Notes: generated by a model from the letters alone, not told the origin. DNA of 64,000 nt from Ghiorsea bivora (GCF_000744415.1 NZ_JQLW01000011.1:62001-126000); one strand, 5' to 3'. Shown: positions 18,113-28,003, counted from the stretch's first letter. Numbers and translations: made by a program.

Positions 18113-18562
18113 TTATAACAATACTTGTAGTTGTGATAGCTCTATTTCATTAAACACTTGAATTTGGTGCGCTGTTAACAAACGTGCAGTTATACCTTGA
18201 CCTCGCACTTTTGTTTTTGAAAACGTACCATCATTCACCAAACTGTTACCACATGATGGGCTACCCTGCTTCAATATAGCATATTGAATTTGGTATTGCT
18301 GGCACAAAGCCAACGCTTTTTCTGCACCAATACAAAAAGCTTGGCTAACATCTTCACCTGCTTGGGTAACAACCTTATCACCAACAATTTCTGCTGCAGG
18401 CCTTGGCACAGGCAAACCACCTAACACTTCAGGACACAACGGCAATAACAAACCTTCTTGCTGCCACTGTTGCAACAGCATGGCAGACTTTTTATTCAGG
18501 TGATGAGCACAGTCACCACCATCATAACGCACAGCCTCACCCAGCAGGCATGCGCTCACCAA
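18113..18562 (-). CDS. DUF523 family protein
   Basis: A protein of about 149 residues matching DUF523, with the N-terminal VSACLLGEAVRYDG and the cysteine-containing motifs LCPEVLGGLPVPRPAAEI and LKQGSPSCG. The conserved cysteines suggest metal or cluster binding, but the function is unknown. There is no nearby ATG: the start is TTG at 18562 or GTG at 18559, about 22 bases after the grpE stop, suggesting coupling to grpE. It converges on the hybrid kinase with only 32 bases between the stops and no terminator visible. Confidence 0.82.
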   Translation of the reverse strand: MVSACLLGEAVRYDGGDCAHHLNKKSAMLLQQWQQEGLLLPLCPEVLGGLPVPRPAAEIVGDKVVTQAGEDVSQAFCIGAEKALALCQQYQIQYAILKQGSPSCGNSLVNDGTFSKTKVRGQGITARLLTAHQIQVFNEIELSQLQVLL

Positions 18563-18584
18563 GATTTTTGGTTGCTGGGTGATA

Positions 18585-19163
18585 TTATGTTTTACCGCTT
18601 GAAACCAATACCTTAGCAGGGCGAATCAAACGACCATTTAAGGTATAACCAGCCACATGTTGTGCAATTACAGTGTCTGCATCTTCATCCGATGGCATTT
18701 TCGATAATGCTTCATGATAATGCGGGTCAAATGTTTGCCCAACAGCATCAATACGCTCAAGTTCAAACTTACTCGCAACCTTATGCCAAGAATCCAAGGT
18801 CAAAGCTACACCTTCGCGTACAGCCTTTTCATTGCCTTCTTCAGTTTCAACAGCACGCTCTAAGTTGTCCACGACATCCAACAATGCCACAGCAAATTTC
18901 TCAACTGCAAACTTACGCGCATCGGCTACTTCACGTTGTGTACGTTTGCGCAGATTTTCCATTTCGGCATGCTGACGCAATAATTTATCTTTTAATTCTG
19001 CGATTTCTTGTTGCGCAGCTTCTAAAGGGTCGACCTCTTGTTCCTGCTCTTCCTGAGCCACTTCAGCTTCAAGCTGCTCGTCCAACTCACTCTGCTCATC
19101 CGCAGAGGCTTGCACGGCTTCTTGCTCTACTTCATCAACGGTTTTTTTCTTCTTCTTGCTCAA
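18585..19163 (-). CDS. grpE: Nucleotide exchange factor GrpE
   Basis: GrpE releases ADP from DnaK and works with DnaJ. The 192-residue protein has a highly acidic, Glu-rich N-terminus (residues 10-50), a long coiled coil (AAQQEIAELKDKLLRQHAEM) and the beta-domain signature ERIDAVGQTFDPHYHEALSKMPS near the C-terminus. dnaK and dnaJ are not adjacent in this window, which is unusual but not rare. No sigma-32 promoter or HrcA CIRCE element was seen upstream. Confidence 0.95.
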   Translation of the reverse strand: MSKKKKKTVDEVEQEAVQASADEQSELDEQLEAEVAQEEQEQEVDPLEAAQQEIAELKDKLLRQHAEMENLRKRTQREVADARKFAVEKFAVALLDVVDNLERAVETEEGNEKAVREGVALTLDSWHKVASKFELERIDAVGQTFDPHYHEALSKMPSDEDADTVIAQHVAGYTLNGRLIRPAKVLVSSGKT

Positions 19164-19243
19164 CGCAGTCTCCTAAACGAATCAATATAAATGTATTATC
19201 CACTTCATAGGTATTCTTCACCCAAGTTTCAAGGTTTTAAGTT

Positions 19244-20026
19244 TTATTTTCTTGGTAAATATGCCAAAGGGTCCACAGCAGTTTCACCACGACGCACTTC
19301 AAAATGCAAATGTGCACCCGTTGCCCTTCCAGTAGCACCAACATTGGCAATATGTTGCCCAGCTTTAACCTGCTGCCCAGCCACCACCAAATTCTTTTGA
19401 TTATGCGCGTACGCAGTAAACATATCTGAGCTGTGGCGAATGATAATCAAATTCCCATAACCCGAAAGCCTAGAGTCTGCATACACTACCTTACCTGCAG
19501 CTGCCGCAAACACATGTGTGCCTGCCTTGGCTGCAAGATCAATACCATCATGCATACGATTTTTTCTCGGACCAAACTTACCACTTAAACGACCTTTTAC
19601 AGGCCACTGCAGTTTAATTCGACTATAACTGGCTTTGGGATATGTTTTATGCGTTGTTTCATGTTTGATTTTCGCCTTGGCTTTACTCGTTTTAACGGAA
19701 AGTTTATTCACCTGCTTCGTGTGTTTCTTCGCCACTGAACCATTGGTATATAAACGTTGTCCAACAAAAATAGTATAAGGTCTACGAATATCATTCATCT
19801 TCGCCAGACGATGAAAATCAATGCCTAATTTCCGCCCTATACTGTATAGTGTATCACCATACTTTACGATATAAGCAGTGCGATTGCTTGCAGCAACTCT
19901 TTTGTTGTCTTCATGTTGAATGCCGCGTGGGTAATAATTATAACGTGAACAACCAAATATCAATATGCTCATACACACAAGCAATAAGATATGCCGTTGA
20001 GCCAAAATGGTTAACCCATGGCCCAA
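19244..20026 (-). CDS. LysM and M23 peptidase domain lipoprotein, NlpD/EnvC-like
   Basis: A 260-residue envelope protein. The N-terminus has a lipoprotein signal (LLLVCMSILIFGC), which may start from the ATG at 20026 or the internal one at 19972. A LysM domain follows (YIVKYGDTLYSIGRKLGID), then a basic linker and a C-terminal M23 (LytM) domain (LSGKFGPRKNRMHDGIDLA to GATGRATGAHLHFEVR). HxxxD-type and HLH metal ligands are present (H in MHDGIDLA and HLHFE), so unlike E. coli NlpD it may be a true endopeptidase. It overlaps yqaA by 16 bases at the start. The pcm-yqaA-nlpD order recalls the surE-pcm-nlpD-rpoS cluster, here without surE and rpoS. Confidence 0.9.
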   Translation of the reverse strand: MGHGLTILAQRHILLLVCMSILIFGCSRYNYYPRGIQHEDNKRVAASNRTAYIVKYGDTLYSIGRKLGIDFHRLAKMNDIRRPYTIFVGQRLYTNGSVAKKHTKQVNKLSVKTSKAKAKIKHETTHKTYPKASYSRIKLQWPVKGRLSGKFGPRKNRMHDGIDLAAKAGTHVFAAAAGKVVYADSRLSGYGNLIIIRHSSDMFTAYAHNQKNLVVAGQQVKAGQHIANVGATGRATGAHLHFEVRRGETAVDPLAYLPRK

Positions 20027-20619
20027 ATGACAACAAAACCTGCCACAACCAAAAGTGTAATAAGAATTGTCATCAGTTCGAAATGTTTTTCAACAAAGTT
20101 TCTTAATCTGTCGCCACCCCAACGTAGAATAGCAGCTTCAAGGAAAAATCTTGCGCCGCGCGCTGCCAATGCAGCTAAAATAAAGGGAATAAAAGCAATC
20201 CCAAATGCGCCTGCAGCAATGGTAATCACCTTAAATGGAATGGGCGAAAAACCAGCAATCAAAACAATTGCCACACCATACATCGCAAACCAATCTTCTG
20301 CTTTGAGATACTGTGAAGTAAGCCCGTAAAATTCAATAATCGGTTGTCCTACACTCGCCCACAAGAGAAAACCAATGCCATAACCAACCGCTGCACCCAG
20401 TGTTGAACCTGCCGTAGTAATGGCAGCAAATCTTAATGCAGATTTTGGTTGCCCCAAAGCTAGAGCAATCAACAAAATATCAGGGGGAATGGGAAACACA
20501 CTGGATTCAATCAGTGCAATCAAAAACAATGCATATTTGGCAGATGGATGGTCAGCCCACGACAATGTCCAATGATATAAGCGGCGCAACCAAGATAGTT
20601 TTCTTGTATGCTCTTGCAT
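20011..20619 (-). CDS. YqaA-like inner membrane protein of the DedA/SNARE-associated family
   Basis: A 202-residue protein with about four membrane segments (KYALFLIALIESSVFPIPPDI, GAAVGYGIGFLLWASV, FIPFILAALAARG, LMTILITLLVVAGFVVIWAMG). The segment ESSVFPIPPDILLIALA and the conserved GFSPIPFKVITIAAG place it with YqaA and DedA-family proteins, which include polyprenyl- and phospholipid-flipping transporters. The start is the ATG at 20619, whose first base overlaps the pcm stop (TGATG). Confidence 0.88.
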   Translation of the reverse strand: MQEHTRKLSWLRRLYHWTLSWADHPSAKYALFLIALIESSVFPIPPDILLIALALGQPKSALRFAAITTAGSTLGAAVGYGIGFLLWASVGQPIIEFYGLTSQYLKAEDWFAMYGVAIVLIAGFSPIPFKVITIAAGAFGIAFIPFILAALAARGARFFLEAAILRWGGDRLRNFVEKHFELMTILITLLVVAGFVVIWAMG

Positions 20620-21278
20620 CAACTTACACCCGAGAGCAATGGTACAAATGTACAATCATCAAAATATTCTTCTTCCACCTTACCCTCTTGCTTATACCTA
20701 CGTACCAAACGATGTGACTTTCCAATACCTTCTGGCATTAATAACACTCCACCTTCAGCCAATTGCTCCAGCCACAAGTCAGAAGCAAAACCACCTGCGG
20801 TTACAATAATGGCATCAAAAGGCGCATAATCTTCCCAACCCAATAAACCATCACCACAACGTAACATCACATTGCTATGTCTTGCTTTACGCAAATTCCT
20901 TTTTGCCAGCTCATGCAATGATTTAATGCGCTCAATGCTATACACACGTTTACAGAGGCAAGATAATACTGCCGTTTGGTAACCGCAGCCTGTACCAATC
21001 TCCAGCACACGTTCATGCCCTTTTAAATCTAGCAATTCTGTCATTTTAGCGACCATATAAGGCTGAGAAATCGTTTGCCCTTCACCAATAGGCAAAGATT
21101 TATCCTTATAGGCATGCAGCCGCAATGCCTCACCCGCAAAAAGATGACGTTGAACTTGTAGCATCGCTGCAATCACCCGTGGCGACTGCACACCGCGTGC
21201 AATAATCTGTTCATCAACCATACGTTTACGTGGTCTATCATAACTTTGTTGCAGTGGCGCACTCGCCAATCTATTCAT
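20619..21278 (-). CDS. pcm: Protein-L-isoaspartate O-methyltransferase
   Basis: Pcm methylates abnormal L-isoaspartyl residues as the first step in their repair. The SAM-binding segment VLEIGTGCGYQTAVLSCL and the family motifs PIGEGQTISQPYMVAKM and IIVTAGG are present. I take the ATG at 21278 as start (219 residues). A TTG at 21314 would add 12 residues with less support. It is translationally coupled to yqaA downstream. The usual upstream partner surE is absent. Confidence 0.94.
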   Translation of the reverse strand: MNRLASAPLQQSYDRPRKRMVDEQIIARGVQSPRVIAAMLQVQRHLFAGEALRLHAYKDKSLPIGEGQTISQPYMVAKMTELLDLKGHERVLEIGTGCGYQTAVLSCLCKRVYSIERIKSLHELAKRNLRKARHSNVMLRCGDGLLGWEDYAPFDAIIVTAGGFASDLWLEQLAEGGVLLMPEGIGKSHRLVRRYKQEGKVEEEYFDDCTFVPLLSGVS

Positions 21279-21409
21279 CCCTAACCCAAATCCTCTCTCA
21301 TTATCAGAACGCAAGTTAACAATACCAACAACTTATGCAACTTATGTACTGTAACCAACAAATCTTACTTGAACCAAACCTTGCTTATGTTTACCGTGCT
21401 GTCTTGCAA

Positions 21410-21572
21410 GGGAAGTTCTAAACAAGTCATGAACTCGCATCTTGTGTCCAAAGCACTCAAACTCTGCGTTGTGAATTTAAGCGATAGTTTAGGCTATTCC
21501 ATGCAATTCACGCCTAGATTTTGAATGCCCTGAACCACAACCTGCTTCATCCAGATTTATTCGGAGCTTCCC
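21410..21572. repeat. MITE-like element upstream of hisC, related to the one at 1472
   Basis: About 163 bp bounded by imperfect terminal inverted repeats at 21410-21428 and 21554-21572, 14 of 19 identical and all mismatches transitions. Inside, GTGAATT at 21471-21477 pairs with AATTCAC at 21505-21511, with an inner ATAG/CTAT stem. The right end GATTTATTCGGAGCTTCC matches 16 of 18 bases of GATTTATTCAGTGCTTCC at 1481-1498, so the two loci share a repeat family. The whole region 21279-21608 holds no gene. Confidence 0.5.
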
Positions 21573-21608
21573 AAGCAAACACCACTTTATTCCTCAGGAG
21601 CACCTGAT

Positions 21609-22667
21609 ATGAGTCAGTTTTGGAGCGAATCCGTTCACCAATTAAAGCCGTACATTCCTGGTGAACAACCCAAGGTCTCCAATCTCATCAAACTCAATAC
21701 CAATGAAAACCCATACCCACCCTCACCCAAAGCCTTGGCTGCTATCCAAACTGCAACCAATGCAGACCTAAAATTATACCCTGACCCCAATAGTGATATA
21801 CTCAAACAAAGCATTGCTAATTATTATGATTTAGACACCGCCCAAGTATTTGTTGGCAATGGTTCGGATGAAGTGCTTGCCCATACGTTTCAAGCCCTCT
21901 TAAAACACGATAAACCCTTATTGTTCCCTGATATTACTTACAGTTTTTACCCTGTGTATTGCGGTCTGTATGACATCAATTATAAAACCATCCCATTGGA
22001 TAATGATTTTTGTATCAATATTGATGATTACAACCAAGAAAATGGTGCCATTATTTTCCCTAACCCCAATGCGCCTACAGGTATAGGTTTAGGTTTAAAC
22101 ACGATTGAAACTTTATTACAAAACAACCCCAACAGTGTTGTTGTCATTGATGAAGCTTATATTGATTTTGGTGGTGAATCGGCAGTTTCTCTTATCCACC
22201 AATACCCCAACCTATTGGTGGTACAAACCCTGTCAAAATCACGCGCGCTCGCTGGTTTACGTGTAGGTTTCGCCATGGGTCATCCTGATTTGATACAAGG
22301 TTTGGTTCGTGTCAAAGATAGTTTCAATTCATACCCATTGGATAAACTCGCCACCTTGGGTGCAGCAGCAGCCATGGATGACAAAACATATTTTACTGAA
22401 ACTTGTCAGCGTATCATCACAAGCCGAGACGTATTGTATAGCGATATGCAAAAGCTGGGCTTTGATATTTTACCCTCACAAGCCAATTTTATTTTTGCCA
22501 CACACCCACATCATAAAGCCAAAACCATTGCTCAGTCATTACGCGAACAAGGTATTATTGTCCGTCATTTTGAAGCTACAAGAATCAATATGTACCTACG
22601 TATCAGTATTGGCACACCACAAGCCTGTGAAACATTGATAAAAGCTCTTAAAAGCATACTCAGCTGA
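21609..22667 (+). CDS. hisC: Histidinol-phosphate aminotransferase, first copy
   Basis: A 352-residue class I/II PLP aminotransferase of the HisC family, converting imidazole-acetol phosphate and glutamate to histidinol phosphate. Typical motifs are [42 protein letters not shown] and the PLP lysine in [14 protein letters not shown]. The start has a good ribosome site (CAGGAG). It stands alone, not in a his operon. A second HisC-family gene lies at 53971-55092 inside the aromatic operon; this copy is the better candidate for histidine synthesis. Confidence 0.92.
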   Translation: MSQFWSESVHQLKPYIPGEQPKVSNLIKLNTNENPYPPSPKALAAIQTATNADLKLYPDPNSDILKQSIANYYDLDTAQVFVGNGSDEVLAHTFQALLKHDKPLLFPDITYSFYPVYCGLYDINYKTIPLDNDFCINIDDYNQENGAIIFPNPNAPTGIGLGLNTIETLLQNNPNSVVVIDEAYIDFGGESAVSLIHQYPNLLVVQTLSKSRALAGLRVGFAMGHPDLIQGLVRVKDSFNSYPLDKLATLGAAAAMDDKTYFTETCQRIITSRDVLYSDMQKLGFDILPSQANFIFATHPHHKAKTIAQSLREQGIIVRHFEATRINMYLRISIGTPQACETLIKALKSILS

Positions 22668-22821
22668 GACCTTTATCACAGCTTTTCTTTCTTTAAAACG
22701 CTAAAATTGTATTTTATGACAGCATCGCTACAATGCGTCGCGCTTTGCATCACAGTCATATCAGAAACATGGTTAAAAAAGCAAACAAAAAGCATCAAAA
22801 TATAGTTCAAAGGGGACTAGC

Positions 22822-23193
22822 ATGGCTTTAACAAAAAAAGAACTTGCCGCATTTGAAGCGCAACTAACTGCGTGGAAAGAAGAGCTTGAAGAGTCACAAA
22901 ATGACACCATGCACCAAATGCATGAACAAGAAACCACTGCTTTTCCAGACCCTGCCGACCAAGCCTCTGCTGAAACAGACTTAAGCTTTGATATTCGTAT
23001 CAAAAGCCGCGAACTGAAACTCATCCATAAAATTGAAGAAACACTTTATCGTTTACGCGAAGGTGACTTTGGTATTTGTGATGCTTGCGGTGGTGATATC
23101 AGCGTCAAACGTTTACAAGCACGCCCTGTGACTACACTTTGCATCGACTGCAAAACTGAACAAGAACAAGCTGAAAAAACACGTATCGATTAA
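22822..23193 (+). CDS. dksA: RNA polymerase-binding transcription factor DksA
   Basis: DksA binds the RNA polymerase secondary channel and works with ppGpp in the stringent response. The 123-residue protein has a coiled-coil N-terminal half with acidic tip region, then the zinc finger CDACGGDISVKRLQARPV with the second cysteine pair in CIDC. All four cysteines are present. It is slightly shorter than the 151-residue E. coli protein, so a TraR/DksA paralogue is possible. A strong ribosome site (AAGGGGACT) precedes it and a perfect terminator follows. Confidence 0.88.
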   Translation: MALTKKELAAFEAQLTAWKEELEESQNDTMHQMHEQETTAFPDPADQASAETDLSFDIRIKSRELKLIHKIEETLYRLREGDFGICDACGGDISVKRLQARPVTTLCIDCKTEQEQAEKTRID

Positions 23194-23224
23194 TATTTCG
23201 TAAAACAGTTATAAATATATCAAT

Positions 23225-23255
23225 AAAAAGGGAGCCCATTGAGGCTCCCTTTTTT
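23225..23255. terminator. Bidirectional rho-independent terminator between dksA and nrdR
   Basis: A perfect 12-bp stem (AAAAAGGGAGCC at 23225-23236 with GGCTCCCTTTTT at 23243-23254) and a 6-base loop. The A-run on one side and T-run on the other let it act on both converging genes. Confidence 0.93.
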
Positions 23256-23276
23256 ATGCTGTAAATCTTGCTGTCT

Positions 23277-23735
23277 CTATTTTTGTGTACCAATAGCAGC
23301 ACGTACTGCCGTTAAAAACTCATCCACATCTTTAAACTCACGGTATACCGATGAAAAACGAACATAAGCCACGCCATCAAGTTTGCGCAATTGTTCCATC
23401 ACAAAATCACCAATAATTTCTGCTGAAATCTCATTTTCATTGGTTTCTTGCACAGATTTGAGCACACTATGTACTGATTTTTCCAAATCATCTGCTGAAA
23501 CAGGGCGTTTCTCCAATGATTTTTGCATACCATCACGTACTTTCTCAATATTAAAAGCAACCCGTGTCCCATCTTTCTTAATGACCAAGGGTAAACGCAG
23601 TTCGGCACGTTCATAGCTGGAAAAACGTTTGCCACATTGGTCACAATGACGGCGGCGGCGAACCGCCGAACCATCTTCAACCACACGTGAGTCTATGACC
23701 CGCGTATCATCGTGTGCACAAAATGGGCAATGCAT
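23277..23735 (-). CDS. nrdR: Transcriptional repressor NrdR
   Basis: NrdR represses ribonucleotide reductase genes when dATP is plentiful. The 152-residue protein has an N-terminal zinc ribbon (MHCPFCAHDDTRV and CDQCGKRFSSYERAE) and an ATP-cone domain (VIKKDGTRVAFNIEKVRDGM). The ATG at 23735 is preferred over the TTG just before it because the zinc ribbon starts there in the family. It follows glyA closely, a common glyA-nrdR arrangement. No NrdR box was identified in this window. Confidence 0.95.
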   Translation of the reverse strand: MHCPFCAHDDTRVIDSRVVEDGSAVRRRRHCDQCGKRFSSYERAELRLPLVIKKDGTRVAFNIEKVRDGMQKSLEKRPVSADDLEKSVHSVLKSVQETNENEISAEIIGDFVMEQLRKLDGVAYVRFSSVYREFKDVDEFLTAVRAAIGTQK

Positions 23736-23738
23736 CAA

Positions 23739-24998
23739 TCAGTCTTCGTAAATTGGGAAGCGATCAGTCAAAGCTTTCACTTCATTAAATACTTCGGCGT
23801 GCACCGCAGCATCTTCAGGTGAAGCCAATACTTTAAGAATCATAGTGCCAATCAATTCAGCTTCAGCTTCCTTCATGCCACGCGCTGTAATCACGGATGC
23901 ACCAAGGCGAATGCCTGAAGTAACAAATGGTGACTCAGGGTCAAACGGAATGGTATTTTTATTGGTTGTAATGCCTGCAGCTTCCAAAGCTTCTTCAGCA
24001 ATTTTACCTGTAATACCTTGGTTGCGCACATCAACACGGAACATGTGGCAATCTGTACCGCCTGAAACCACACGCAAACCACCAGCCACCAATGTTTTGG
24101 CTAAAGCTCTAGCATTGGCAATCACTTGTTTTTGGTCTGCTTTAAATTGTGTACCCAAAGCTTCACCAAATGCCACTGCTTTGGCAGCAATCACATGCAT
24201 CAATGGGCCACCTTGGATACCTGGAAAAATACGTGAGTTTAGTTTTTTCGCTAAATCATCGTCATCGGTTAAAATCATGCCGCCGCGAGGGCCACGTAAT
24301 GTTTTATGTGTGGTGGTTGTAATCACATGCGCATGACCAACAGGCGATGGATAAACGCCCGCTGCAATCAAACCTGCATAATGCGCCATATCTACAAAAA
24401 GAATCGCACCAACCGAATCGGCAATTTCACGCATACGTTTAAAATCAATTTCACGTTCGTATGCCGATGCACCGCCAATAATCATTTTTGGTTTATGAAT
24501 TTCAGCTAATTTTTGCATCACATCATAATCAATCAGCTCAGTGCCTTCTTCCACACCATAAGCAACAACATTATATAAACGACCTGAGAAGTTTACAGGT
24601 GAGCCATGGGTCAAATGCCCGCCGTGTGATAAGTCCATACCCATGATGGTATCACCAGGGTTAAGCACAGCCATATACACAGCCATATTCGCTTGTGAGC
24701 CTGAATGGGGTTGCACATTGGCATGTTTTACTCCGAAGATTTCTTTTGCACGTGCCTGAGCCAAAGCTTCTACTTTATCCACATACTCACAACCACCATA
24801 ATAACGACGCGAAGGGTAACCTTCTGCATACTTGTTGGTCATCACTGAGCCTTGCGCTTGCATCACCGCTTTGGATACAATGTTTTCACTGGCAATAAGC
24901 TCTAATGTATGTTGTTGACGGCCCAACTCATCTTTAATGGCTTGCACCACAATATCATCATCTAAATCTGCTTTAAAAAAATCTTCGCGTGTTGTCAT
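23739..24998 (-). CDS. glyA: Serine hydroxymethyltransferase
   Basis: GlyA interconverts serine and glycine with tetrahydrofolate, supplying one-carbon units. The 419-residue protein has [15 protein letters not shown] at the substrate site, the [10 protein letters not shown] segment, and the PLP lysine in [13 protein letters not shown]. Length is normal. It has its own leader region after the rplS terminator and is followed at once by nrdR. Confidence 0.97.
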   Translation of the reverse strand: MTTREDFFKADLDDDIVVQAIKDELGRQQHTLELIASENIVSKAVMQAQGSVMTNKYAEGYPSRRYYGGCEYVDKVEALAQARAKEIFGVKHANVQPHSGSQANMAVYMAVLNPGDTIMGMDLSHGGHLTHGSPVNFSGRLYNVVAYGVEEGTELIDYDVMQKLAEIHKPKMIIGGASAYEREIDFKRMREIADSVGAILFVDMAHYAGLIAAGVYPSPVGHAHVITTTTHKTLRGPRGGMILTDDDDLAKKLNSRIFPGIQGGPLMHVIAAKAVAFGEALGTQFKADQKQVIANARALAKTLVAGGLRVVSGGTDCHMFRVDVRNQGITGKIAEEALEAAGITTNKNTIPFDPESPFVTSGIRLGASVITARGMKEAEAELIGTMILKVLASPEDAAVHAEVFNEVKALTDRFPIYED

Positions 24999-25086
24999 GA
25001 AATTGAATACTCCGTTGGTTTCTCAAAACCAAAAATTCTAAAACTTATGTATTAACAAACTGTTAAAAACAAATCCTTTAAATAAA

Positions 25087-25115
25087 ATAAGGGCTCACAA
25101 AAGGAGCCCTTATTA
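25087..25115 (-). terminator. Terminator after rplS
   Basis: A perfect 11-bp stem: AATAAGGGCTC at 25087-25097 with GAGCCCTTATT at 25105-25115, 7-base loop. Read on the minus strand it ends in TTATTTTATTT, so it should stop transcription of rplS before glyA. Confidence 0.88.
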
Positions 25116-25153
25116 GAAATCATTATGAAGCTGTTTTCAAGCTTAGAAAAAAA

Positions 25154-25528
25154 TTAGTTAAAACGACGCTCACGAATACGAGCCGCTTTACCACGCAGTT
25201 CACGTAGATAGTAAAGTTTCGCACGACGAACACGACCGTGACGTTTCACTTCGATGCTTTCAAGCATAGGTGAGTGCAAGGGGAATACACGCTCAACACC
25301 AACGTTGCTAGAAATTTTACGAACTGTAAAACTACTTGAAATGCCTTTGTTATGGCGCGCAATCACGATGCCTTCATAAGCCTGGATACGCTCACGCTTC
25401 TCAACTTTGCCGCCTTTAAGGTCTTTAAAATCAACCACACGAACGTTTACGCGAACAGTATCGCCTTCACGGAAATCTGGAATATCACTACGAATTTGGT
25501 CTTTTGTTACATCATCTAAAGCACGCAT
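25154..25528 (-). CDS. rplS: 50S ribosomal protein L19
   Basis: L19 sits at the 30S-50S interface. The 124-residue protein shows the family core [52 protein letters not shown] and the basic end [12 protein letters not shown]. Normally it ends the rpsP-rimM-trmD-rplS operon. Here only an RNA methyltransferase of a different family precedes it. Confidence 0.97.
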   Translation of the reverse strand: MRALDDVTKDQIRSDIPDFREGDTVRVNVRVVDFKDLKGGKVEKRERIQAYEGIVIARHNKGISSSFTVRKISSNVGVERVFPLHSPMLESIEVKRHGRVRRAKLYYLRELRGKAARIRERRFN

Positions 25529-25546
25529 TTTGCTTATCCTCCAAAA

Positions 25547-26086
25547 TCATCGGAACAGCCTATCAAGGTAAATTGCTAAAGCCGCTCTCACAGAAAGGTG
25601 GCGCACCTTACCGATACCTTCAATAGAATACAACCACCCATTTTCATCTGGCATATTTTTAACGTCCAAACCATGCCCCGTACCAAAAACAAGCAAGTGA
25701 TTCCCTGCTTTTTCCCGCAAAACTTGCGGTGCAACCAGCTTGCTTTGCTGCGGAGGCTCTGCCGAAGTATACCAAAGCTGGTAATCGGCATCTTGCAACA
25801 CCTCATCCATGGTGGATACCACCTTAATTTGTGAGAGCACATCACGCCTACCCTGATTAAGGTCGCCTCGTTTACTTGTTGTCCAATGCCCTTGAATATC
25901 CTTCACAAACTGCTGCATACCTTCTGCTGGGTGCACAATATACACAGGTGAAACATCATAAAACCCACACGTCCGCGCAAAATCATGCACATCAATGGAT
26001 GACACAGACGTAGCCGAACTCTCCCCTGCTTTATTCAAAACAGGTGCATGAACAAGAGCTACGGCAATACTATTCATCACTTTCAA
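25547..26086 (-). CDS. SAM-dependent RNA methyltransferase (Methyltrn_RNA_4 type)
   Basis: A 179-residue protein resembling the SPOUT-like RNA methyltransferase family found beside trmD and rplS in many bacteria. Landmarks are IAVALVHAPVLNKAGE at the start, SSIDVHDFARTCGFYDV, a FGTGHGL loop and the end GIGKVRHLSVRAALAIYLDRLF, which resembles the SAM-binding knot. It overlaps the ABC-F gene by 17 bases and lies 18 bases before rplS. trmD itself is not here, so it is not simply a truncated trmD. The RNA target is not known to me. Confidence 0.82.
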   Translation of the reverse strand: MKVMNSIAVALVHAPVLNKAGESSATSVSSIDVHDFARTCGFYDVSPVYIVHPAEGMQQFVKDIQGHWTTSKRGDLNQGRRDVLSQIKVVSTMDEVLQDADYQLWYTSAEPPQQSKLVAPQVLREKAGNHLLVFGTGHGLDVKNMPDENGWLYSIEGIGKVRHLSVRAALAIYLDRLFR

Positions 26087-27965
26087 GCTCCTCGCTCAGT
26101 TCCATCCAAGCTTCTTCCACTTCATCCAGCTCTTGTTTCACTGTATTATGTTCTGTGGTGAGCCTTAATAGTCTATCTTTTTCACTGGCTTCATAAAGTG
26201 CACTATCGGCTAATGCCTCATTAAGCTCTGTTTCTTTGCTATGCAGCTTTTCTAGACGTTGCTCTAGCTTTTTAAGCTGATTGCGCTTGGGCTGCAACGC
26301 CTTTCTGCGCTCTGCATCGTTTTTGCGCTTGGCTTTGCGTGCTGCTTGGGTGTGTTCTCCTGTTTTACTTGGCTGACCTTCTGACTGCTGTGCCAAGCGT
26401 TGTTCATTCAACCAGTCGGCATAATCATCCAAATCACCCTTGAATGGTTCAACGTTTTGCTGAGCAACCAACCACAAATCATCACACACCGTTCTTAACA
26501 AATGTCTATCATGTGACACCAATACCATTGCCCCCTCAAAGCTTTGCAGCGCAAGGGTAAGCGCATGGCGCATATCCAAGTCCAAATGGTTGGTCGGCTC
26601 ATCCATGAGCAACAAATTGGGTTGTTGATACACCAGCATCGCAAGCACCAAACGTGCTTTTTCACCGCCAGAAAATGAAACTATGGATTCCAAAGCCATA
26701 TCCCCATGAAAATCAAATCCACCTAAAAACAACCGCGCTTCCTTTTCCGACAAATCAGGGTTGAGTTCAAACAAGTGTTGTACAGGTGAAGCATGGCTAT
26801 CCAGTTGTTCCAATTGATGTTGCGCAAAATAACCAATATTCAAACCTTTGGACGGTATCACCTTGCCCACTTTGGGTTGGCTCTCGCCTGCAAGCAGCTT
26901 AATCAATGTGGATTTACCCGCCCCATTCGGCCCAAGCAAACCAATCCTATCATTGGGCAATAAGCTAATGGATATATCTTCCAAGATATTTTCATCCGTA
27001 TAAGCAAAGCTTACTTTTTGCAATTGCAGCAAAGGATTGGGCATAAAACCTGTATCTTGAAATTCAAATGAGAATGGTGAATCCACATGCGCAGGTGCGA
27101 TTTTTTCCATACGCTCCAAAGCTTTGATGCGGCTTTGCGCTTGTTTGGCTTTGGTCGCTTTGGCTTTGAAGCGGGTGATAAAACTTTCCATGTGCGCAAT
27201 TTCACGCTGCTGCTTTTCAAACGAAGATTGCTGCAACGCAAGCTGCTCTGCCCTGCGCAATTCAAAAGCGGTATAATTGCCTGCATACATGGTGATTTTA
27301 CTTTGTTCGATATGCGCAATGGTTGAAATCGTGCTGTCTAAAAACTCTCTATCATGCGAAATCAACAGCAATGCACCCTGATAACTTTTAAGCCACTTCT
27401 CTAGCCACAATACCGCTTCCAAATCCAAATGGTTGGTCGGCTCATCCAACAACAGAACATCTGAGCGACACATCAAAGCTTGGGCAAGGTTAAGCCGCAT
27501 GCGCCAACCGCCAGAAAAGCTTTGCACAGCATGACTTTCCTGTTCAGTCGTAAAACCAAGCCCATTAAGCAGCTGTCCTGCCCTTGCTCGCGCCTGATAG
27601 CCACCAATCGCATCCATACGTTCATGCAGCTTACTTATCGCTAACCCATTTTGTTGGGTTTCAGCCTCTTCAATCTGCTTTTCTAAAACACAAAGCTCAA
27701 CATCTCCCTGCAACACATAATCCACAGCCGCCATATCCAAAGCAGGCGTTTCTTGTGCAACATGCGAGATGGTTAGCTTAGATTTGGTGCGAAACTCACC
27801 TTTATCTTCTTCAAGCTTGCCAAGAATCAAACCAAACAGCGATGATTTACCTGTGCCATTGGCACCTGTAATCCCAATTTTATCTTTGGGGTGAATGGTT
27901 AGACTGAAATCTTGGAATAAGACTTTTCTACCACGCCTCAGCGTGACATTCTCAAAATAAATCAT
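26070..27965 (-). CDS. ABC-F family ATPase (Uup/YheS-like)
   Basis: A 631-residue soluble protein with two ABC ATPase domains and no membrane part. Walker A motifs are GANGTGKSS (first domain) and GPNGAGKST (second), with signatures FSGGWRMRL and FSGGEKARLVL and Walker B LLLDEPTNHLD and LLMDEPTNHLD. The charged linker between them (QQREIAHMESFITRFKAKATKAKQ) is the P-site tRNA interaction motif of ABC-F proteins. A coiled-coil C-terminal tail follows. These proteins act on stalled or special translation states at the ribosome. Length and tail resemble YheS. Co-transcription with an RNA methyltransferase and rplS supports a translation role. Confidence 0.92.
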   Translation of the reverse strand: MIYFENVTLRRGRKVLFQDFSLTIHPKDKIGITGANGTGKSSLFGLILGKLEEDKGEFRTKSKLTISHVAQETPALDMAAVDYVLQGDVELCVLEKQIEEAETQQNGLAISKLHERMDAIGGYQARARAGQLLNGLGFTTEQESHAVQSFSGGWRMRLNLAQALMCRSDVLLLDEPTNHLDLEAVLWLEKWLKSYQGALLLISHDREFLDSTISTIAHIEQSKITMYAGNYTAFELRRAEQLALQQSSFEKQQREIAHMESFITRFKAKATKAKQAQSRIKALERMEKIAPAHVDSPFSFEFQDTGFMPNPLLQLQKVSFAYTDENILEDISISLLPNDRIGLLGPNGAGKSTLIKLLAGESQPKVGKVIPSKGLNIGYFAQHQLEQLDSHASPVQHLFELNPDLSEKEARLFLGGFDFHGDMALESIVSFSGGEKARLVLAMLVYQQPNLLLMDEPTNHLDLDMRHALTLALQSFEGAMVLVSHDRHLLRTVCDDLWLVAQQNVEPFKGDLDDYADWLNEQRLAQQSEGQPSKTGEHTQAARKAKRKNDAERRKALQPKRNQLKKLEQRLEKLHSKETELNEALADSALYEASEKDRLLRLTTEHNTVKQELDEVEEAWMELSEELESDE

Positions 27966-28003
27966 TGGATATACTCATTTATCATTCAAGAAACTCAACC
28001 TTA

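Noticed and set aside
25547-26086. Considered a truncated trmD
   Set aside because: The sequence lacks TrmD N-terminal and linker motifs and is complete for another family of its own length.
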